A stretch of 64,000 nucleotides of DNA, taken from positions 98,427 through 162,426 of the forward strand of contig NZ_QCZF01000010.1 of the NCBI RefSeq assembly GCF_003075095.1, written 5' to 3'. Below, one piece after another: positions 17,530 to 26,104 of the stretch (position 1 is the first letter of the stretch; every line of letters begins with the position of its first letter). The translations under genes and the position numbers were made by a program. The notes under the pieces are model-generated. The model was given only the letters and a program-made list of their open reading frames with translations. It was not told where the DNA came from and did no database searches. This stretch comes from Blastococcus litoris. Its GTDB lineage: Bacteria > Actinomycetota > Actinomycetes > Mycobacteriales > Geodermatophilaceae.

Positions 17530-18282
17530 GTGGCGGAGAAGAGCGGGAGCTCAGGCGGCCGCAAGGCGTCCGGGGACGCGGGCGTGCAGACGGCTGCGGT
17601 CAGGTCGTTCCCCGACCGGGGGGCCGACGGGGACGGGCTGACGCAGCGCCAGCGCCGGGTCCTCGAGGTCATCCGCGACTCGATCGAGCGCCGCGGCTAC
17701 CCCCCGTCGGTCCGCGAGATCGGGGAGGCCGTCGGCCTGTCCTCCGCCTCGTCGGTCGCCCACCAGCTGTCGGTGCTGCAGAAGAAGGGCTGGCTGCGAC
17801 GCGACCCGAACCGCCCCCGGGCGCTCGACGTGCGACTGCCGGGCGACTCGCCGCACACGGTCCCCGCACCCGCCGAGGTCGGGCTGGGCGAGGACACGCA
17901 GGTGCCTGCACCCATGTACGTGCCCCTGGTCGGCCGCATCGCGGCCGGCGGTCCGGTGCTCGCCGAGCAGGCAGTGGAGGACGTGTTCCCGCTCCCCCGC
18001 GAACTGGTCGGCGAGGGCACGCTCTTCATGCTCAAGGTCGTGGGTGACTCGATGGTGGAGGCCGCGATCTGCGACGGCGACTGGGTCGTCGTCCGGCAGC
18101 AGCCCACCGCCGAGAACGGCGAGATCGTCGCGGCGATGATCGACGGCGAGGCCACCGTGAAGACCTACAAGCGGCGCGACGGGCACGTCTGGCTGCTCCC
18201 CCACAACCCGGCCTACGAGCCGATCCCCGGTGACGACGCCACGGTCCTCGGCCGCGTGGTCAGCGTGCTGCGCCGGGTCTGA
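17530..18282 (+). CDS. lexA: LexA repressor, SOS regulator
   Basis: A 250-residue LexA. The N-terminal winged helix-turn-helix (about residues 37-100, [20 protein letters not shown] onward) binds SOS boxes. The C-terminal peptidase domain self-cleaves at Ala139-Gly140 (RIAAGG) when RecA is active. Catalytic Ser174 (GDSM) and Lys211 (TVKTYK) are present. I chose GTG 17530 because GAGGAGG (17519-17525) sits 4 nt upstream and the promoter with its SOS box lies just before; longer in-frame starts would run through the operator. A 36-residue Gly/Ser-rich N-terminal arm precedes the first helix. Monocistronic, with a terminator right after. Confidence 0.97.
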   Translation: MAEKSGSSGGRKASGDAGVQTAAVRSFPDRGADGDGLTQRQRRVLEVIRDSIERRGYPPSVREIGEAVGLSSASSVAHQLSVLQKKGWLRRDPNRPRALDVRLPGDSPHTVPAPAEVGLGEDTQVPAPMYVPLVGRIAAGGPVLAEQAVEDVFPLPRELVGEGTLFMLKVVGDSMVEAAICDGDWVVVRQQPTAENGEIVAAMIDGEATVKTYKRRDGHVWLLPHNPAYEPIPGDDATVLGRVVSVLRRV

Positions 18283-18298
18283 CCTCGGAACGCGTGAA

Positions 18299-18333
18299 CG
18301 GCGGGCCCCACCGCGTCCGGGTGGGGCCCGCCG
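18299..18333. terminator. Bidirectional terminator between lexA and the convergent secreted-protein gene
   Basis: Perfect 13-bp stem GGCGGGCCCCACC / GGTGGGGCCCGCC (18300-18312 and 18320-18332), extended by an outer C-G pair, with a 7-nt loop, 17 bp after the lexA stop. Confidence 0.85.
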
Positions 18334-18359
18334 TTCGTCGTCCGGGGCCGTGCGTGGTC

Positions 18360-19376
18360 TCAGGGTTTGCGGCGCAGCTTCCCGCTGATCCACACGACCA
18401 CGGTGGCCACGCTCGCCGCGAGCAGCGCGGAGGTCCACGGCGACAGGCCCGAGCTGGTCAGGTCGGTGAAGCTGGGCACCGCCCCCTCGGGTGCGGGCGG
18501 CGCCGCGGCCGGCAGGTTCGCCCCAGCGAGCGGGATCTGGGTCAGGTCGCTCGGCGTGCCCTCGCTGCCGACCAGCAGGCTCGTGCCGTCCAGCGAGAAG
18601 CTGATCGCCTCGCCCTGCGGGGAGTCGGGCAGCGGCACGGTCACCGGCTGCCCGCCGAGCGCGCCCACGACGTCGTTGCCGGTCAGTGCCCACACGTACG
18701 CGTCGGTGTAGGTCCGCAGCGCGACGAAGCGGCCGTCGGCGGACACCGCGCCGCCCGTGACGAGCAGCTGCCCCGCCCGGCCCACCGGGCCCCCGGCCGT
18801 CCCGGTCAGCGTCATGTTGACGCCGGCCACCTTCGCCAGGGCGACGGTCCCACCGTCGACCAGCGGGGCCGCCGGGCTGTAGACGCCGCTGGCGCCCAGC
18901 ACCTCCTTGGTCACCACGTACGGCGTGCCGTCCGGGGCCAGCAGGAGCGCCTCGGCGTCGTGCGGCCCGTCGGGATAGGTGAGCCGGTACACGCCGGTCG
19001 TGCCGTCGGGCCGGAGGGCGAGCAGCGCCACGGTCGTCCGGGTGGCGTTGTTGTCCCCCGTGTCGGCCAGCCAGACGGTGCCGTCCGCGCCGACCGCCAT
19101 GTCCTCGGGGTCGTAGGGGTCCACGGGGGCCGACTGGGAGTCGACCACCTGGCAGCCGGCGTCGAGCAGGTGGACCGCCAGCTCTTCGCCGCCGTCGTTC
19201 ATCGCGAGAACGCCGTCGGTGACCGCCACGAGTCCCGACAGCTCGGCCAGCCGCGGGTCGGTGACCTGGCAGAGCGTGGTCGGCGCGACGGCATCCTCGC
19301 CGTGCGCGGGCACGGCGGAGCCGAGGACGAGGCCGGCGCCGAGGAGACCCCCGGCCGCCAGCAGCCGTCCCCGCAC
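18360..19376 (-). CDS. Secreted beta-propeller-like protein with C-terminal membrane anchor
   Basis: A 338-residue exported protein. A signal peptide (MRGRLLAAGGLLGAGLVLG, cut near AHGED) precedes a domain built of repeated beta-type strands with Asp/Gly turns (GADGTVWLADTGDNN, SADGRFVALRTYTDAYVW), like bacterial WD/NHL-type propellers. A Pro/Ala spacer, one C-terminal transmembrane helix and a KLRRKP tail follow, so it is probably tethered outside. GTG 19376 is chosen over the upstream ATG 19433 because it gives a clean signal peptide and starts 4 bp after the stop of the PAP2 gene, suggesting coupling. Function unknown. Confidence 0.75.
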   Translation of the reverse strand: MRGRLLAAGGLLGAGLVLGSAVPAHGEDAVAPTTLCQVTDPRLAELSGLVAVTDGVLAMNDGGEELAVHLLDAGCQVVDSQSAPVDPYDPEDMAVGADGTVWLADTGDNNATRTTVALLALRPDGTTGVYRLTYPDGPHDAEALLLAPDGTPYVVTKEVLGASGVYSPAAPLVDGGTVALAKVAGVNMTLTGTAGGPVGRAGQLLVTGGAVSADGRFVALRTYTDAYVWALTGNDVVGALGGQPVTVPLPDSPQGEAISFSLDGTSLLVGSEGTPSDLTQIPLAGANLPAAAPPAPEGAVPSFTDLTSSGLSPWTSALLAASVATVVVWISGKLRRKP

Positions 19377-19380
19377 GCCG

Positions 19381-20100
19381 CTACGCGGTCTGCCGGCCTC
19401 GGGCACGTACCCAGCGTGACAGAACGATTGCATCGAGTCGGTGAACCACGCCCAACAGCACGATCCCCACGGCCCCTCCGACGACCGCGTCGGTGATCCA
19501 GTGGAAGTCCAGCGACACCATCGCGACGCCGGTCGCGACGGGCCCGACGATGCTGAGCCACCAGAAGGCGCGCTGCACGCGGGCGGGCAGGTCGTACTCC
19601 ACGGCCAGCCAGCGTGCGACGCCCCACATGATGACCGCGTTCGCCACGTGCCCGGACGGGAACGAGGCGCCGTCGAGGTGGAAGAACACCTCGTCCGGGT
19701 GGCCGGGAGCGGTGCGCCCGGTTCCGTGCTTGACCGCGTAGACGCCGAGGGTCAGCGTCCCGAGGGCCAGCAGCACCCGGAGCAGGGGCAGCCACGTGCG
19801 GTAGCGCCAGCCGAGGTAGCCGACCAGGACCGCCAGCACGCCGAGGATGGTGCCCCGCCCGCCGAGCTGGGTCACCGCCCAGACGAACGGGTACCCGGCC
19901 GAGTCGCGCAGCCCCCAGCCGCGGACGGCGTGGGAGATGCGCAGGTCGAGCCGCTCCAGGACGCCGCCGGTGAGCAGATCGGCCGTGATCAGCGCCCCGA
20001 CCAGGAGCGCGACGAGCATCAGCCACCACGGCGGGCGCCCGATCGACACGACGCGGGTCCGCTCGGCCGCGCCGGCGTCCCGCACCGCGCCGCTGGTCAC
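19381..20100 (-). CDS. PAP2-family membrane phosphatase
   Basis: A 239-residue integral membrane phosphatase with about six hydrophobic helices. The three PAP2 signature blocks are present: KHGTGRTAP (K-x6-RP-like), PSGH, and a third block SLDFHWITD carrying the catalytic His and Asp but with L in place of the usual R of SR. Members dephosphorylate phosphatidate, undecaprenyl pyrophosphate or other lipid phosphates at the outer face of the membrane. Substrate cannot be fixed from sequence; undecaprenyl-pyrophosphate recycling is the commonest role. Followed with 4-bp spacing by the secreted-protein gene. Confidence 0.85.
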   Translation of the reverse strand: MTSGAVRDAGAAERTRVVSIGRPPWWLMLVALLVGALITADLLTGGVLERLDLRISHAVRGWGLRDSAGYPFVWAVTQLGGRGTILGVLAVLVGYLGWRYRTWLPLLRVLLALGTLTLGVYAVKHGTGRTAPGHPDEVFFHLDGASFPSGHVANAVIMWGVARWLAVEYDLPARVQRAFWWLSIVGPVATGVAMVSLDFHWITDAVVGGAVGIVLLGVVHRLDAIVLSRWVRARGRQTA

Positions 20101-20161
20101 CCCGCCACCGTACCGGCCCGTGACCGGACCGTGATCCCGCCGAGGTCGACGCCCAGGGAAG

Positions 20162-21628
20162 TCAGGCGACGGGGACGCCGAACTGCTCGAGCGCCGCCGC
20201 GAGTCCGCCGTCGACCCGCGCGGTCAGCCGGGTGCCACCGTCCTCGTGCCGCTCGCTGAGCACCTCGCCGTCGCGGTGCACCCGTGCGACCAGGTCGCCC
20301 CGGTCGTAGGGCACCAGCACGTCGACGTCGATGTCGGGGTGCGGCAGGCGGGCGGCGACGAGCTCCCGGAGCTGCTCGATCCCGGTGCCGGTGCGGGCCG
20401 AGACCCAGACCGCACCGGGCAGGGCACGGCGCAGCGTGAGGATGGCTTCCTCGTCCATCGCGTCGACCTTGTTCACGACGACCACCTCCGGCACCGACGA
20501 GGCGTCGATGTCCTGGAGCACGACGTGCACGGCGTTGATCTGGCCGATCGGGTCCGGGTCGGAGCCGTCGACGACGTGCAGGAGCAGATCGGCGGCGGCG
20601 ACCTCCTCCAGCGTCGACCGGAAGGCATCCACGAGCTGGTGAGGCAGGTGCCGGACGAAGCCGACGGTGTCCGTGAGCGTGTACTCGCGCCCCTCGGGCG
20701 TCTCCGCGCGTCGGACGGTCGGGTCCAGCGTGGCGAACAGCGCGTTCTCCACCAGCACGCCCGCGCCGGTCAGGGCGTTGAGCAGGCTGGACTTGCCGGC
20801 GTTGGTGTAGCCGGCGATCGCGACGCTGGGAGTGGCGTTCCGGTCGCGGTTCGACCGCTGGGTCGCCCGCGCCGTGGCCATCCCCGCGATCTCGCGGCGC
20901 AGCTTGCTCACCCGGGCACGGATGCGCCGGCGGTCCGTCTCGATCTTGGTCTCACCGGGACCGCGGGTACCGATGCCGCCACCACCGGCGACGCGACCAC
21001 CTGCCTGCCGGGACAGCGACTCACCCCAACCACGCAGCCGCGGCAGCATGTACTGCATCTGGGCGAGCTCGACCTGGGCCTTGCCCTCCCGGCTGCTCGC
21101 GTGCTGGGCGAAGATGTCGAGGATCAGCGCGGTCCGGTCCACGACCTTGACCTTGAGGATCTTCTCCAGCTGGTTGAGCTGGCCCGGGGTGAGCTCGCCG
21201 TCGCAGATGACGGTGTCGGCGCCGGTCGCGGCGACGATGTCGCGGATCTCGCCCGCCTTGCCCGAGCCCACGTAGGTGGCGGCGTCGGGCTTGTCGCGCC
21301 GCTGGCTGACCGCCTCGAGGACCTGCGATCCGGCGGTCTCGGCCAGGGCGGCGAGCTCGGCCAGCGACCGGTCGGCGTCGACCTGGGTGCCCTCGGTCCA
21401 CACCCCGACCAGCACGACGCGCTCGAGGCGCAGCCGGCGGTACTCGACCTCGGTGACGTCGGCGAGCTCGGTGGACAGCCCGGCCACCCGGCGCAGCGCG
21501 CCGCGGGCCTCCAGGGCGTAGGAGCCGGTGGTGTCGTCGGGCTCGTCCCACTGCTCGGTCGCGGCCGCGACAGGGCGCGGCTCGGGGCGGGTCTGGTCGT
21601 CGAAGGGGACGTCGGGGGCGGTCGTCAT
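20162..21628 (-). CDS. hflX: GTPase HflX
   Basis: A 488-residue ribosome-associated GTPase that binds the 50S subunit and splits stalled ribosomes. The N-terminal HflX domain contains the signature GGRVAGGGGIGTRGPGETK (residues ~210-228). The G domain has G1 GYTNAGKS at 273-280, G3 DTVGF and G4 NKVD. A ~40-residue acidic N-terminal extension precedes the conserved part. The ATG at 21628 has GGAG 4 nt upstream; a longer frame to 21706 has no ribosome site. It is separated from dapF by a small plus-strand gene, so it is transcribed alone. Confidence 0.95.
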   Translation of the reverse strand: MTTAPDVPFDDQTRPEPRPVAAATEQWDEPDDTTGSYALEARGALRRVAGLSTELADVTEVEYRRLRLERVVLVGVWTEGTQVDADRSLAELAALAETAGSQVLEAVSQRRDKPDAATYVGSGKAGEIRDIVAATGADTVICDGELTPGQLNQLEKILKVKVVDRTALILDIFAQHASSREGKAQVELAQMQYMLPRLRGWGESLSRQAGGRVAGGGGIGTRGPGETKIETDRRRIRARVSKLRREIAGMATARATQRSNRDRNATPSVAIAGYTNAGKSSLLNALTGAGVLVENALFATLDPTVRRAETPEGREYTLTDTVGFVRHLPHQLVDAFRSTLEEVAAADLLLHVVDGSDPDPIGQINAVHVVLQDIDASSVPEVVVVNKVDAMDEEAILTLRRALPGAVWVSARTGTGIEQLRELVAARLPHPDIDVDVLVPYDRGDLVARVHRDGEVLSERHEDGGTRLTARVDGGLAAALEQFGVPVA

Positions 21629-21781
21629 CGTCTCCAGCGTGGCATGCCCCGTCGCCGGGAGCACGTGAGTTGTCTGCATCTCTGTTCGCATCGCTCCGTA
21701 CAACACCGGACGGTGCCGACTACATCCCGCGTCGCCGGGGGTAGGAGGCGGGCGGAGACGACACCGACGAGGAGGACAGCG

Positions 21782-21991
21782 ATGAGCGAGTCCGGATCCA
21801 GCAGCCTGGGCGCGAACAGCGAGATCGACGACCCGGGCCGGGACCCGAAGGGCATCGGCGGTCCGTCCCGGAACCCGCTCGGGGGCGGGCCGGACCAGGA
21901 CAGCGGCCGCGGCGAGGCGGAGAGCTCCCCCGCTACCGAGGGGCAGTCGATGATGCCCGAGTCGCCGACCGAGGACGACGACCGCGTCTGA
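21782..21991 (+). CDS. Small disordered, glycine-rich hydrophilic protein (69 aa)
   Basis: A 69-residue protein with no aromatic residue, no Cys and no His. It has about 17% Gly plus many Ser, Asp, Glu and Pro, so it is predicted to be unfolded. The ATG at 21782 has a strong ribosome site (GAGGAGG just upstream). Composition fits the loose definition of hydrophilins (hydrophilic, over 6% Gly), proteins often linked to desiccation or osmotic stress, but there is no diagnostic motif. It is divergent from hflX and convergent with dapF, 6 bp from its stop. Confidence 0.7.
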   Translation: MSESGSSSLGANSEIDDPGRDPKGIGGPSRNPLGGGPDQDSGRGEAESSPATEGQSMMPESPTEDDDRV

Positions 21992-21997
21992 GCCGGC

Positions 21998-22876
21998 TCA
22001 GCCGGCCAGCCACTCCGGGCACAGCTCGCCGGCCGCCACCAGCACCGCGGGGCCGGTGAGCACCGTTGTCCCGGGGGTCACCTGCACCGACAGGCGGCCC
22101 CCGGGGACGTCGACGACCACCGTCCCCTCCGTCCGCCCCTCCGCCGCGAGCGCCGCGTAGCCGGCGGCGCAGGCGCCGGTCCCGCACGAGCGGGTCTCGC
22201 CCACCCCGCGCTCGACGACGCGCAGCCGCACGTGGGCCGCCGGCTCGAGGACGTTCACCAGCTCCACGTTGACCCCGTCGGGGAAGAGCGCGGTGTCGAA
22301 CCGCGGCGTCCCCGTCAGGTCGAGCTCCTCGATGTCCGCGTCGGTCAGGCAGGCCAGGTGCGGATTGCCCATCGAGACGGCGAGACCGGCGAAGGACCGG
22401 CCGGCCACCTCGGCCTCGCCGGCACCGAACTCGCGGGCCGGGCCCATGTCCACCCAGTAACCGCCCGCAGGGGTCGCACCGACCCGCCGCGGTCCGCCGC
22501 GAGTGCCCACCAGGACGCCGGCCTCGCACGTGGCCCGGTCGAGCAGCCCCTCGCTGACCAGCACGTGCAGGAACAGCCGGATGCCGTTGCCGCACATCTC
22601 CGCCGTGGACCCGTCGGCGTTGCGGTGGTCCATGAACCACTCGCACGCCGCCAGCGCCTCGCCCAGCACGGCCGGCGCGTCGGGCACGTGCACGCTGCGC
22701 ACGACGCGGAGCACGCCGTCGCCACCGAGGCCGGCCCGCCGGTCGCAGAGCCGGCGCACCAGCGCGCCGTCCAGCCGGGCCTCGGGCCAGACGCTGCCGT
22801 CCGGATCGGGCAGGACGACGAAGTCGTTCTCCGTCCCGTGCCCGACGAGCACCCGGGGAGCGGTCAGCGCAGTCAC
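21998..22876 (-). CDS. dapF: Diaminopimelate epimerase
   Basis: A 292-residue DapF that converts LL- to meso-diaminopimelate for lysine and peptidoglycan synthesis. The two catalytic cysteines are Cys95 (MCGNGIR) and Cys231 (SCGTGACA); the N-terminal GTENDFVVL is typical. The GTG at 22876 overlaps the miaA stop (GTGA), so it can be translated as the last gene of a three-gene unit. TACGAT at 22883-22888, 6 nt upstream of the start, also provides a candidate internal leaderless promoter. dapA is 35 kb to the right. Confidence 0.96.
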   Translation of the reverse strand: MTALTAPRVLVGHGTENDFVVLPDPDGSVWPEARLDGALVRRLCDRRAGLGGDGVLRVVRSVHVPDAPAVLGEALAACEWFMDHRNADGSTAEMCGNGIRLFLHVLVSEGLLDRATCEAGVLVGTRGGPRRVGATPAGGYWVDMGPAREFGAGEAEVAGRSFAGLAVSMGNPHLACLTDADIEELDLTGTPRFDTALFPDGVNVELVNVLEPAAHVRLRVVERGVGETRSCGTGACAAGYAALAAEGRTEGTVVVDVPGGRLSVQVTPGTTVLTGPAVLVAAGELCPEWLAG

Positions 22877-23793
22877 GGATCGATCGTACGGGCGGTGATC
22901 ACCTCGGAGACGGCGTCGACCAGGTCGGGGCGGGCGGCCTCGAACCAGGTGACCGTTGCGTCACGACGGAACCAGGAACGCTGGCGGCGGACGAACCGGC
23001 GCGTCGTCGAGACGGTCCGCTCGCGCGCCTCGTCCGGCGTGAGTTCGCCGTCGAGCTGGGCCAGCACCTGCGCGTACCCCAGGGCCCGGGAGGCCGTCGG
23101 GCCCTCGCGCAGCCCGTCGTCGGCGAGCGCGGCCACCTCGTCCACGAAACCCGCCGCCCACATCCGGTCCACCCGGGCGGCGACGCGCTCGTCGAGCTCG
23201 GCGGCTTCGCGGTCCAGCCCCACCACGACGGACGGGTAGTGCGGCCGCGGTTCCGGCAGCTGGGCGCGGAAGGGGCCGCCGGTCAGCTCGATCACCTCGA
23301 GCGCGCGGACGATCCGCCGTCCGTTGCTGGGCAGCACCGCCGCCGCGGCGGCCGGGTCGAGGCCGGCCAGCCGCTCGTGCAGGGCGGATGCGCCGACCGA
23401 GGCCAGCTCCTCCTCGAGCCGGGCGCGGACGGCCGCGTCGGTGCCGGGGAAGTCCAGCTCGTCCACCACCGCGCGGATGTAGAGCCCCGAGCCACCGACG
23501 AGCAGGGGCACGGTGCCGGCCGCCCGCAGCCGGTCGATCTCCGCCCGCGCCAGGTCCCGGTACTCCGCGACGGAGGCTGCGTCGCGGACGTGCCACAGGT
23601 CGAGCAGGTGGTGTGGCACGCCGTCCCGTTCGGCCAGGTCCGGCTTGGCGGTGCCGATGTCCATGCCGCGGTAGAGCTGCATGGAGTCGGCGTTGACCAC
23701 CTCGCCGCCGAGGCGGTGGGCCAGCGCGACGGCGAGCGCGGTCTTGCCGGTCGCGGTGGGCCCGACGACGGCGACGACCGGCGGCGCGCTCAC
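22873..23793 (-). CDS. miaA: tRNA dimethylallyltransferase
   Basis: A 306-residue MiaA that adds a dimethylallyl group to N6 of A37 in UNN-decoding tRNAs. The P-loop GPTATGKT is at 11-18, and NADSMQLYRGMDIGTAKP, LVGGSGLYIRA and RRQRSWFRRD are family hallmarks. MiaB (26101-27579) then methylthiolates the same base. The GTG at 23793 overlaps the previous gene's TGA, and its own stop overlaps dapF, so all three genes form a tight operon. Confidence 0.96.
   Translation of the reverse strand: MSAPPVVAVVGPTATGKTALAVALAHRLGGEVVNADSMQLYRGMDIGTAKPDLAERDGVPHHLLDLWHVRDAASVAEYRDLARAEIDRLRAAGTVPLLVGGSGLYIRAVVDELDFPGTDAAVRARLEEELASVGASALHERLAGLDPAAAAAVLPSNGRRIVRALEVIELTGGPFRAQLPEPRPHYPSVVVGLDREAAELDERVAARVDRMWAAGFVDEVAALADDGLREGPTASRALGYAQVLAQLDGELTPDEARERTVSTTRRFVRRQRSWFRRDATVTWFEAARPDLVDAVSEVITARTIDP
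22883..22888 (-). promoter_or_regulatory. -10 element of an internal leaderless promoter (dapF)
   Basis: TACGAT on the minus strand, inside the 3' end of miaA, 6 nt before the dapF GTG at 22876. It could give dapF expression independent of miaA. Confidence 0.4.
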
Positions 23794-24515
23794 GCGGCCA
23801 CCCACGAGGCGACGAGGTAGCCGACGCCGAACGGCGCGCAGTCGGAGTGCAGCCGAGCGGCCAGCGAGCGGCCGGCCAGGGCGGCGCCGACGGCTCGCCA
23901 GACAGGCACCCCCGCGGCCGCGAGACGCTCCCCCTCGGCGGGGTCGAGGTCGCGCAGGGCCCCGGCGTCGCCCGTCCGCAGGGCCCGCGCGACCGCCGCG
24001 TCGAACGGTTCCGCCGCCTCGTCCAGGTAGCCGGGCGCCTTGACGCTGCGCCGGGCCGAGCCGTCGCCCATCGCGAGGATCCCCACCGGCGCGGGCAGGT
24101 CGCGGACGAGCTGGACCAGGTCCTCCGGCGCGACGCCGACCCGGGCACCCGCGAAGCCGGCCTGGTCCAGCAGCCACGCCCCGAGCGTGTGCGGCACCGG
24201 GACCCGCCGTCCGCCCGGGCGGGCCCGCCCGTCGAACGGGACCTCGACGTCCACGCCGAAACCCCGGAAGCTGCCGGCGTCCCCCCGTCCCAGGCGCATG
24301 CCGGGCTCCGCGCCCGGACCGACCACGACGACGACGTCGGGGGCCACCGCCAGGAGGTCGCCGACCGCGGCGGCGCACGCCGCGCGGAGGGCGGCGGTCG
24401 CGTCGTCCGGCCGCACCTCGACGTCGGGGTGGAGCAGCGGAGGGGCCGGGCAGAAGGCCACCGCGGCCGACGCACGGGCACCGGGGAGGGGCGGCCCTTC
24501 GGGAACAGCACTCAC
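23790..24515 (-). CDS. LigB-like (class III extradiol dioxygenase fold) protein
   Basis: A 241-residue protein of the LigB/MEMO-like fold that commonly precedes miaA in actinobacteria (CPAPPLLHPDVEV at the start, MGDGSARRS in the middle, FGVGYLVASW at the end). The true dioxygenases bind iron through His/Glu ligands that I cannot place here, so enzymatic activity is uncertain. GTG 24515 is chosen because GAGACT (24523-24528) lies 7 nt upstream; an upstream GTG at 24548 would reach into the neighbouring gene's promoter. First gene of the unit with miaA and dapF. Confidence 0.72.
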   Translation of the reverse strand: MSAVPEGPPLPGARASAAVAFCPAPPLLHPDVEVRPDDATAALRAACAAAVGDLLAVAPDVVVVVGPGAEPGMRLGRGDAGSFRGFGVDVEVPFDGRARPGGRRVPVPHTLGAWLLDQAGFAGARVGVAPEDLVQLVRDLPAPVGILAMGDGSARRSVKAPGYLDEAAEPFDAAVARALRTGDAGALRDLDPAEGERLAAAGVPVWRAVGAALAGRSLAARLHSDCAPFGVGYLVASWVAA

Positions 24516-24522
24516 ACAGGTC

Positions 24523-24549
24523 AGTCTCCCGGATGCGACGTGGGACACT
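24523..24549. promoter_or_regulatory. Divergent leaderless promoters, LigB-like operon and DUF349 gene
   Basis: GAGACT (24523-24528, minus) is 7 nt before GTG 24515 and GACACT (24544-24549, plus) is 7 nt before GTG 24557. The -10 hexamers are only 15 bp apart, so each polymerase would cover the -35 position of the other promoter; the two are likely mutually exclusive. Confidence 0.5.
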
Positions 24550-24556
24550 GCCCGAC

Positions 24557-26104
24557 GTGTCGAGCACGGACAACCCCGGGAACGGGGCGCAGCAGGACTC
24601 TCCGCCGATTGCGGAGAACCCGGAGACGACCCCCGCGCCGGTGGGAGGCGGGGTCCCGGCCGAGGCCGAGGCCCCCGAGGCGACCTCGCAGGCGGTGACC
24701 CCGGAGGCCGGGACGCCCGAGGCGCCGGCCCCCGCCGACGCTGCGGTCGCCGATCCGACCGCCGACGCGCCCGTCCCCGCGCCGCCCAGGCCGCGGCCCA
24801 TGGCGCCCCGTCCGGTGCCGCGCCCCATGCCGCCGTCCTCCCCCGCCCCTGCCGCCGCGACGGAACCGGCCGTCGAGGTGCCCGCCGTTCCCGCTAGCGA
24901 TCCGGCCCAGTGGGGTCGCGTCGACGAGGAGGGCACCGTCTACGTGCGCACCGCCGACGGCGAGCGCGCCGTCGGGTCGTGGCAGGCCGGCGAGCCCGCT
25001 GCCGGGCTGGCCCACTACGGCCGCCGGTACGACGACCTCGCCACCGAGGTGGCGCTGCTCGAGGCCCGGCTGAAGGCGCACACCGGCAACCCGACCGAGA
25101 TCCGGAGCAAGGCGCAGGGTCTGGCCGAGACGATCCCGACCGCCGCAGCCGTGGGCGACCTCGACGGCCTGGCCGCCCGGGCGCGCGCCATGGTCGAGAC
25201 CGCCGACTCCGCCGCCGCCGAGTTCCGCGCGGAGAAGGCCGCCGCGCGCGCCGGGCAGGTGGCCCGCAAGGAAGCCCTGGCCGCCGAGGCGGAGCAGATC
25301 GCCGCCGAGTCGACGTCGTGGAAGGCGGCCGGCGACCGGCTGAAGGCCATCGTCGAGGAGTGGAAGACGATCCGCGGGATCGACCGCAAGACCGACGACG
25401 CGCTCTGGAGCCGGTTCGCGGCCGCCCGCGACGCCTTCGGTCGCCGCCGCGGCGCCCACTTCGCGTCGCTGGACGCCCAGCGCGGGGAGGCCCGCGCCGC
25501 GAAGCAGGAGCTCATCAAGGAGGCGCAGAAGCTCGCCACCTCCACCGAGTGGGGTCCCACCAGCGCGGCGATGCGCTCGCTGATGGACCGCTGGAAGGCC
25601 GTGCCCCGGACCGGCCGCGACGGCGACGACGACCTGTGGAAGGAGTTCCGCGCGGCGCAGGACGTCTTCTTCGCCGCCCGGGCGGAGTCGGACAAGAAGC
25701 GCAACAGCGAGGAGGTGGCCAACCAGCAGCAGAAGGAGGAGCTCCTCGCGCAGGCGGAGAAGCTCGACCCCTCCACCGACCTCAAGGGCGCGCAGAACGC
25801 GCTGCGCAAGATCCAGGAGCGCTACGACGCCATCGGCCACGTCCCGCGCGGGGTGATGCGCCAGCTCGAGGACCGCATGCAGGCGGTGGAGCAGAAGGTG
25901 CGCGGCGCGGCCGACTCCACCCGCATCCGCACGGCTCCTGAGAACCCGATGGTCGCCTCGATGCGGGCCGCCGTCACCAAGGCCGAGGAGCAGATGGCCA
26001 AGGCCGAGGCCGCCGGCGACGAACGCCGGATCGCGGAGGCCCGGGCCAACCTGGCGACCCGCCGCGAGTGGCTGGCCGAGGCGGAGAAGAGCGCCCGCCG
26101 CTAG
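24557..26104 (+). CDS. DUF349-domain protein
   Basis: A 515-residue cytoplasmic protein. The first ~115 residues are a Pro/Ala/Glu-rich disordered arm. The remainder is highly charged and helical, with repeated DUF349 units visible as W/F-anchored patterns ([54 protein letters not shown]), and a coiled-coil tail. Equivalent genes lie near miaA/miaB in mycobacteria and streptomycetes; no firm function is known. Start GTG 24557 is supported by the leaderless -10. Its stop shares the four bases CTAG with the stop of convergent miaB. Confidence 0.85.
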   Translation: MSSTDNPGNGAQQDSPPIAENPETTPAPVGGGVPAEAEAPEATSQAVTPEAGTPEAPAPADAAVADPTADAPVPAPPRPRPMAPRPVPRPMPPSSPAPAAATEPAVEVPAVPASDPAQWGRVDEEGTVYVRTADGERAVGSWQAGEPAAGLAHYGRRYDDLATEVALLEARLKAHTGNPTEIRSKAQGLAETIPTAAAVGDLDGLAARARAMVETADSAAAEFRAEKAAARAGQVARKEALAAEAEQIAAESTSWKAAGDRLKAIVEEWKTIRGIDRKTDDALWSRFAAARDAFGRRRGAHFASLDAQRGEARAAKQELIKEAQKLATSTEWGPTSAAMRSLMDRWKAVPRTGRDGDDDLWKEFRAAQDVFFAARAESDKKRNSEEVANQQQKEELLAQAEKLDPSTDLKGAQNALRKIQERYDAIGHVPRGVMRQLEDRMQAVEQKVRGAADSTRIRTAPENPMVASMRAAVTKAEEQMAKAEAAGDERRIAEARANLATRREWLAEAEKSARR

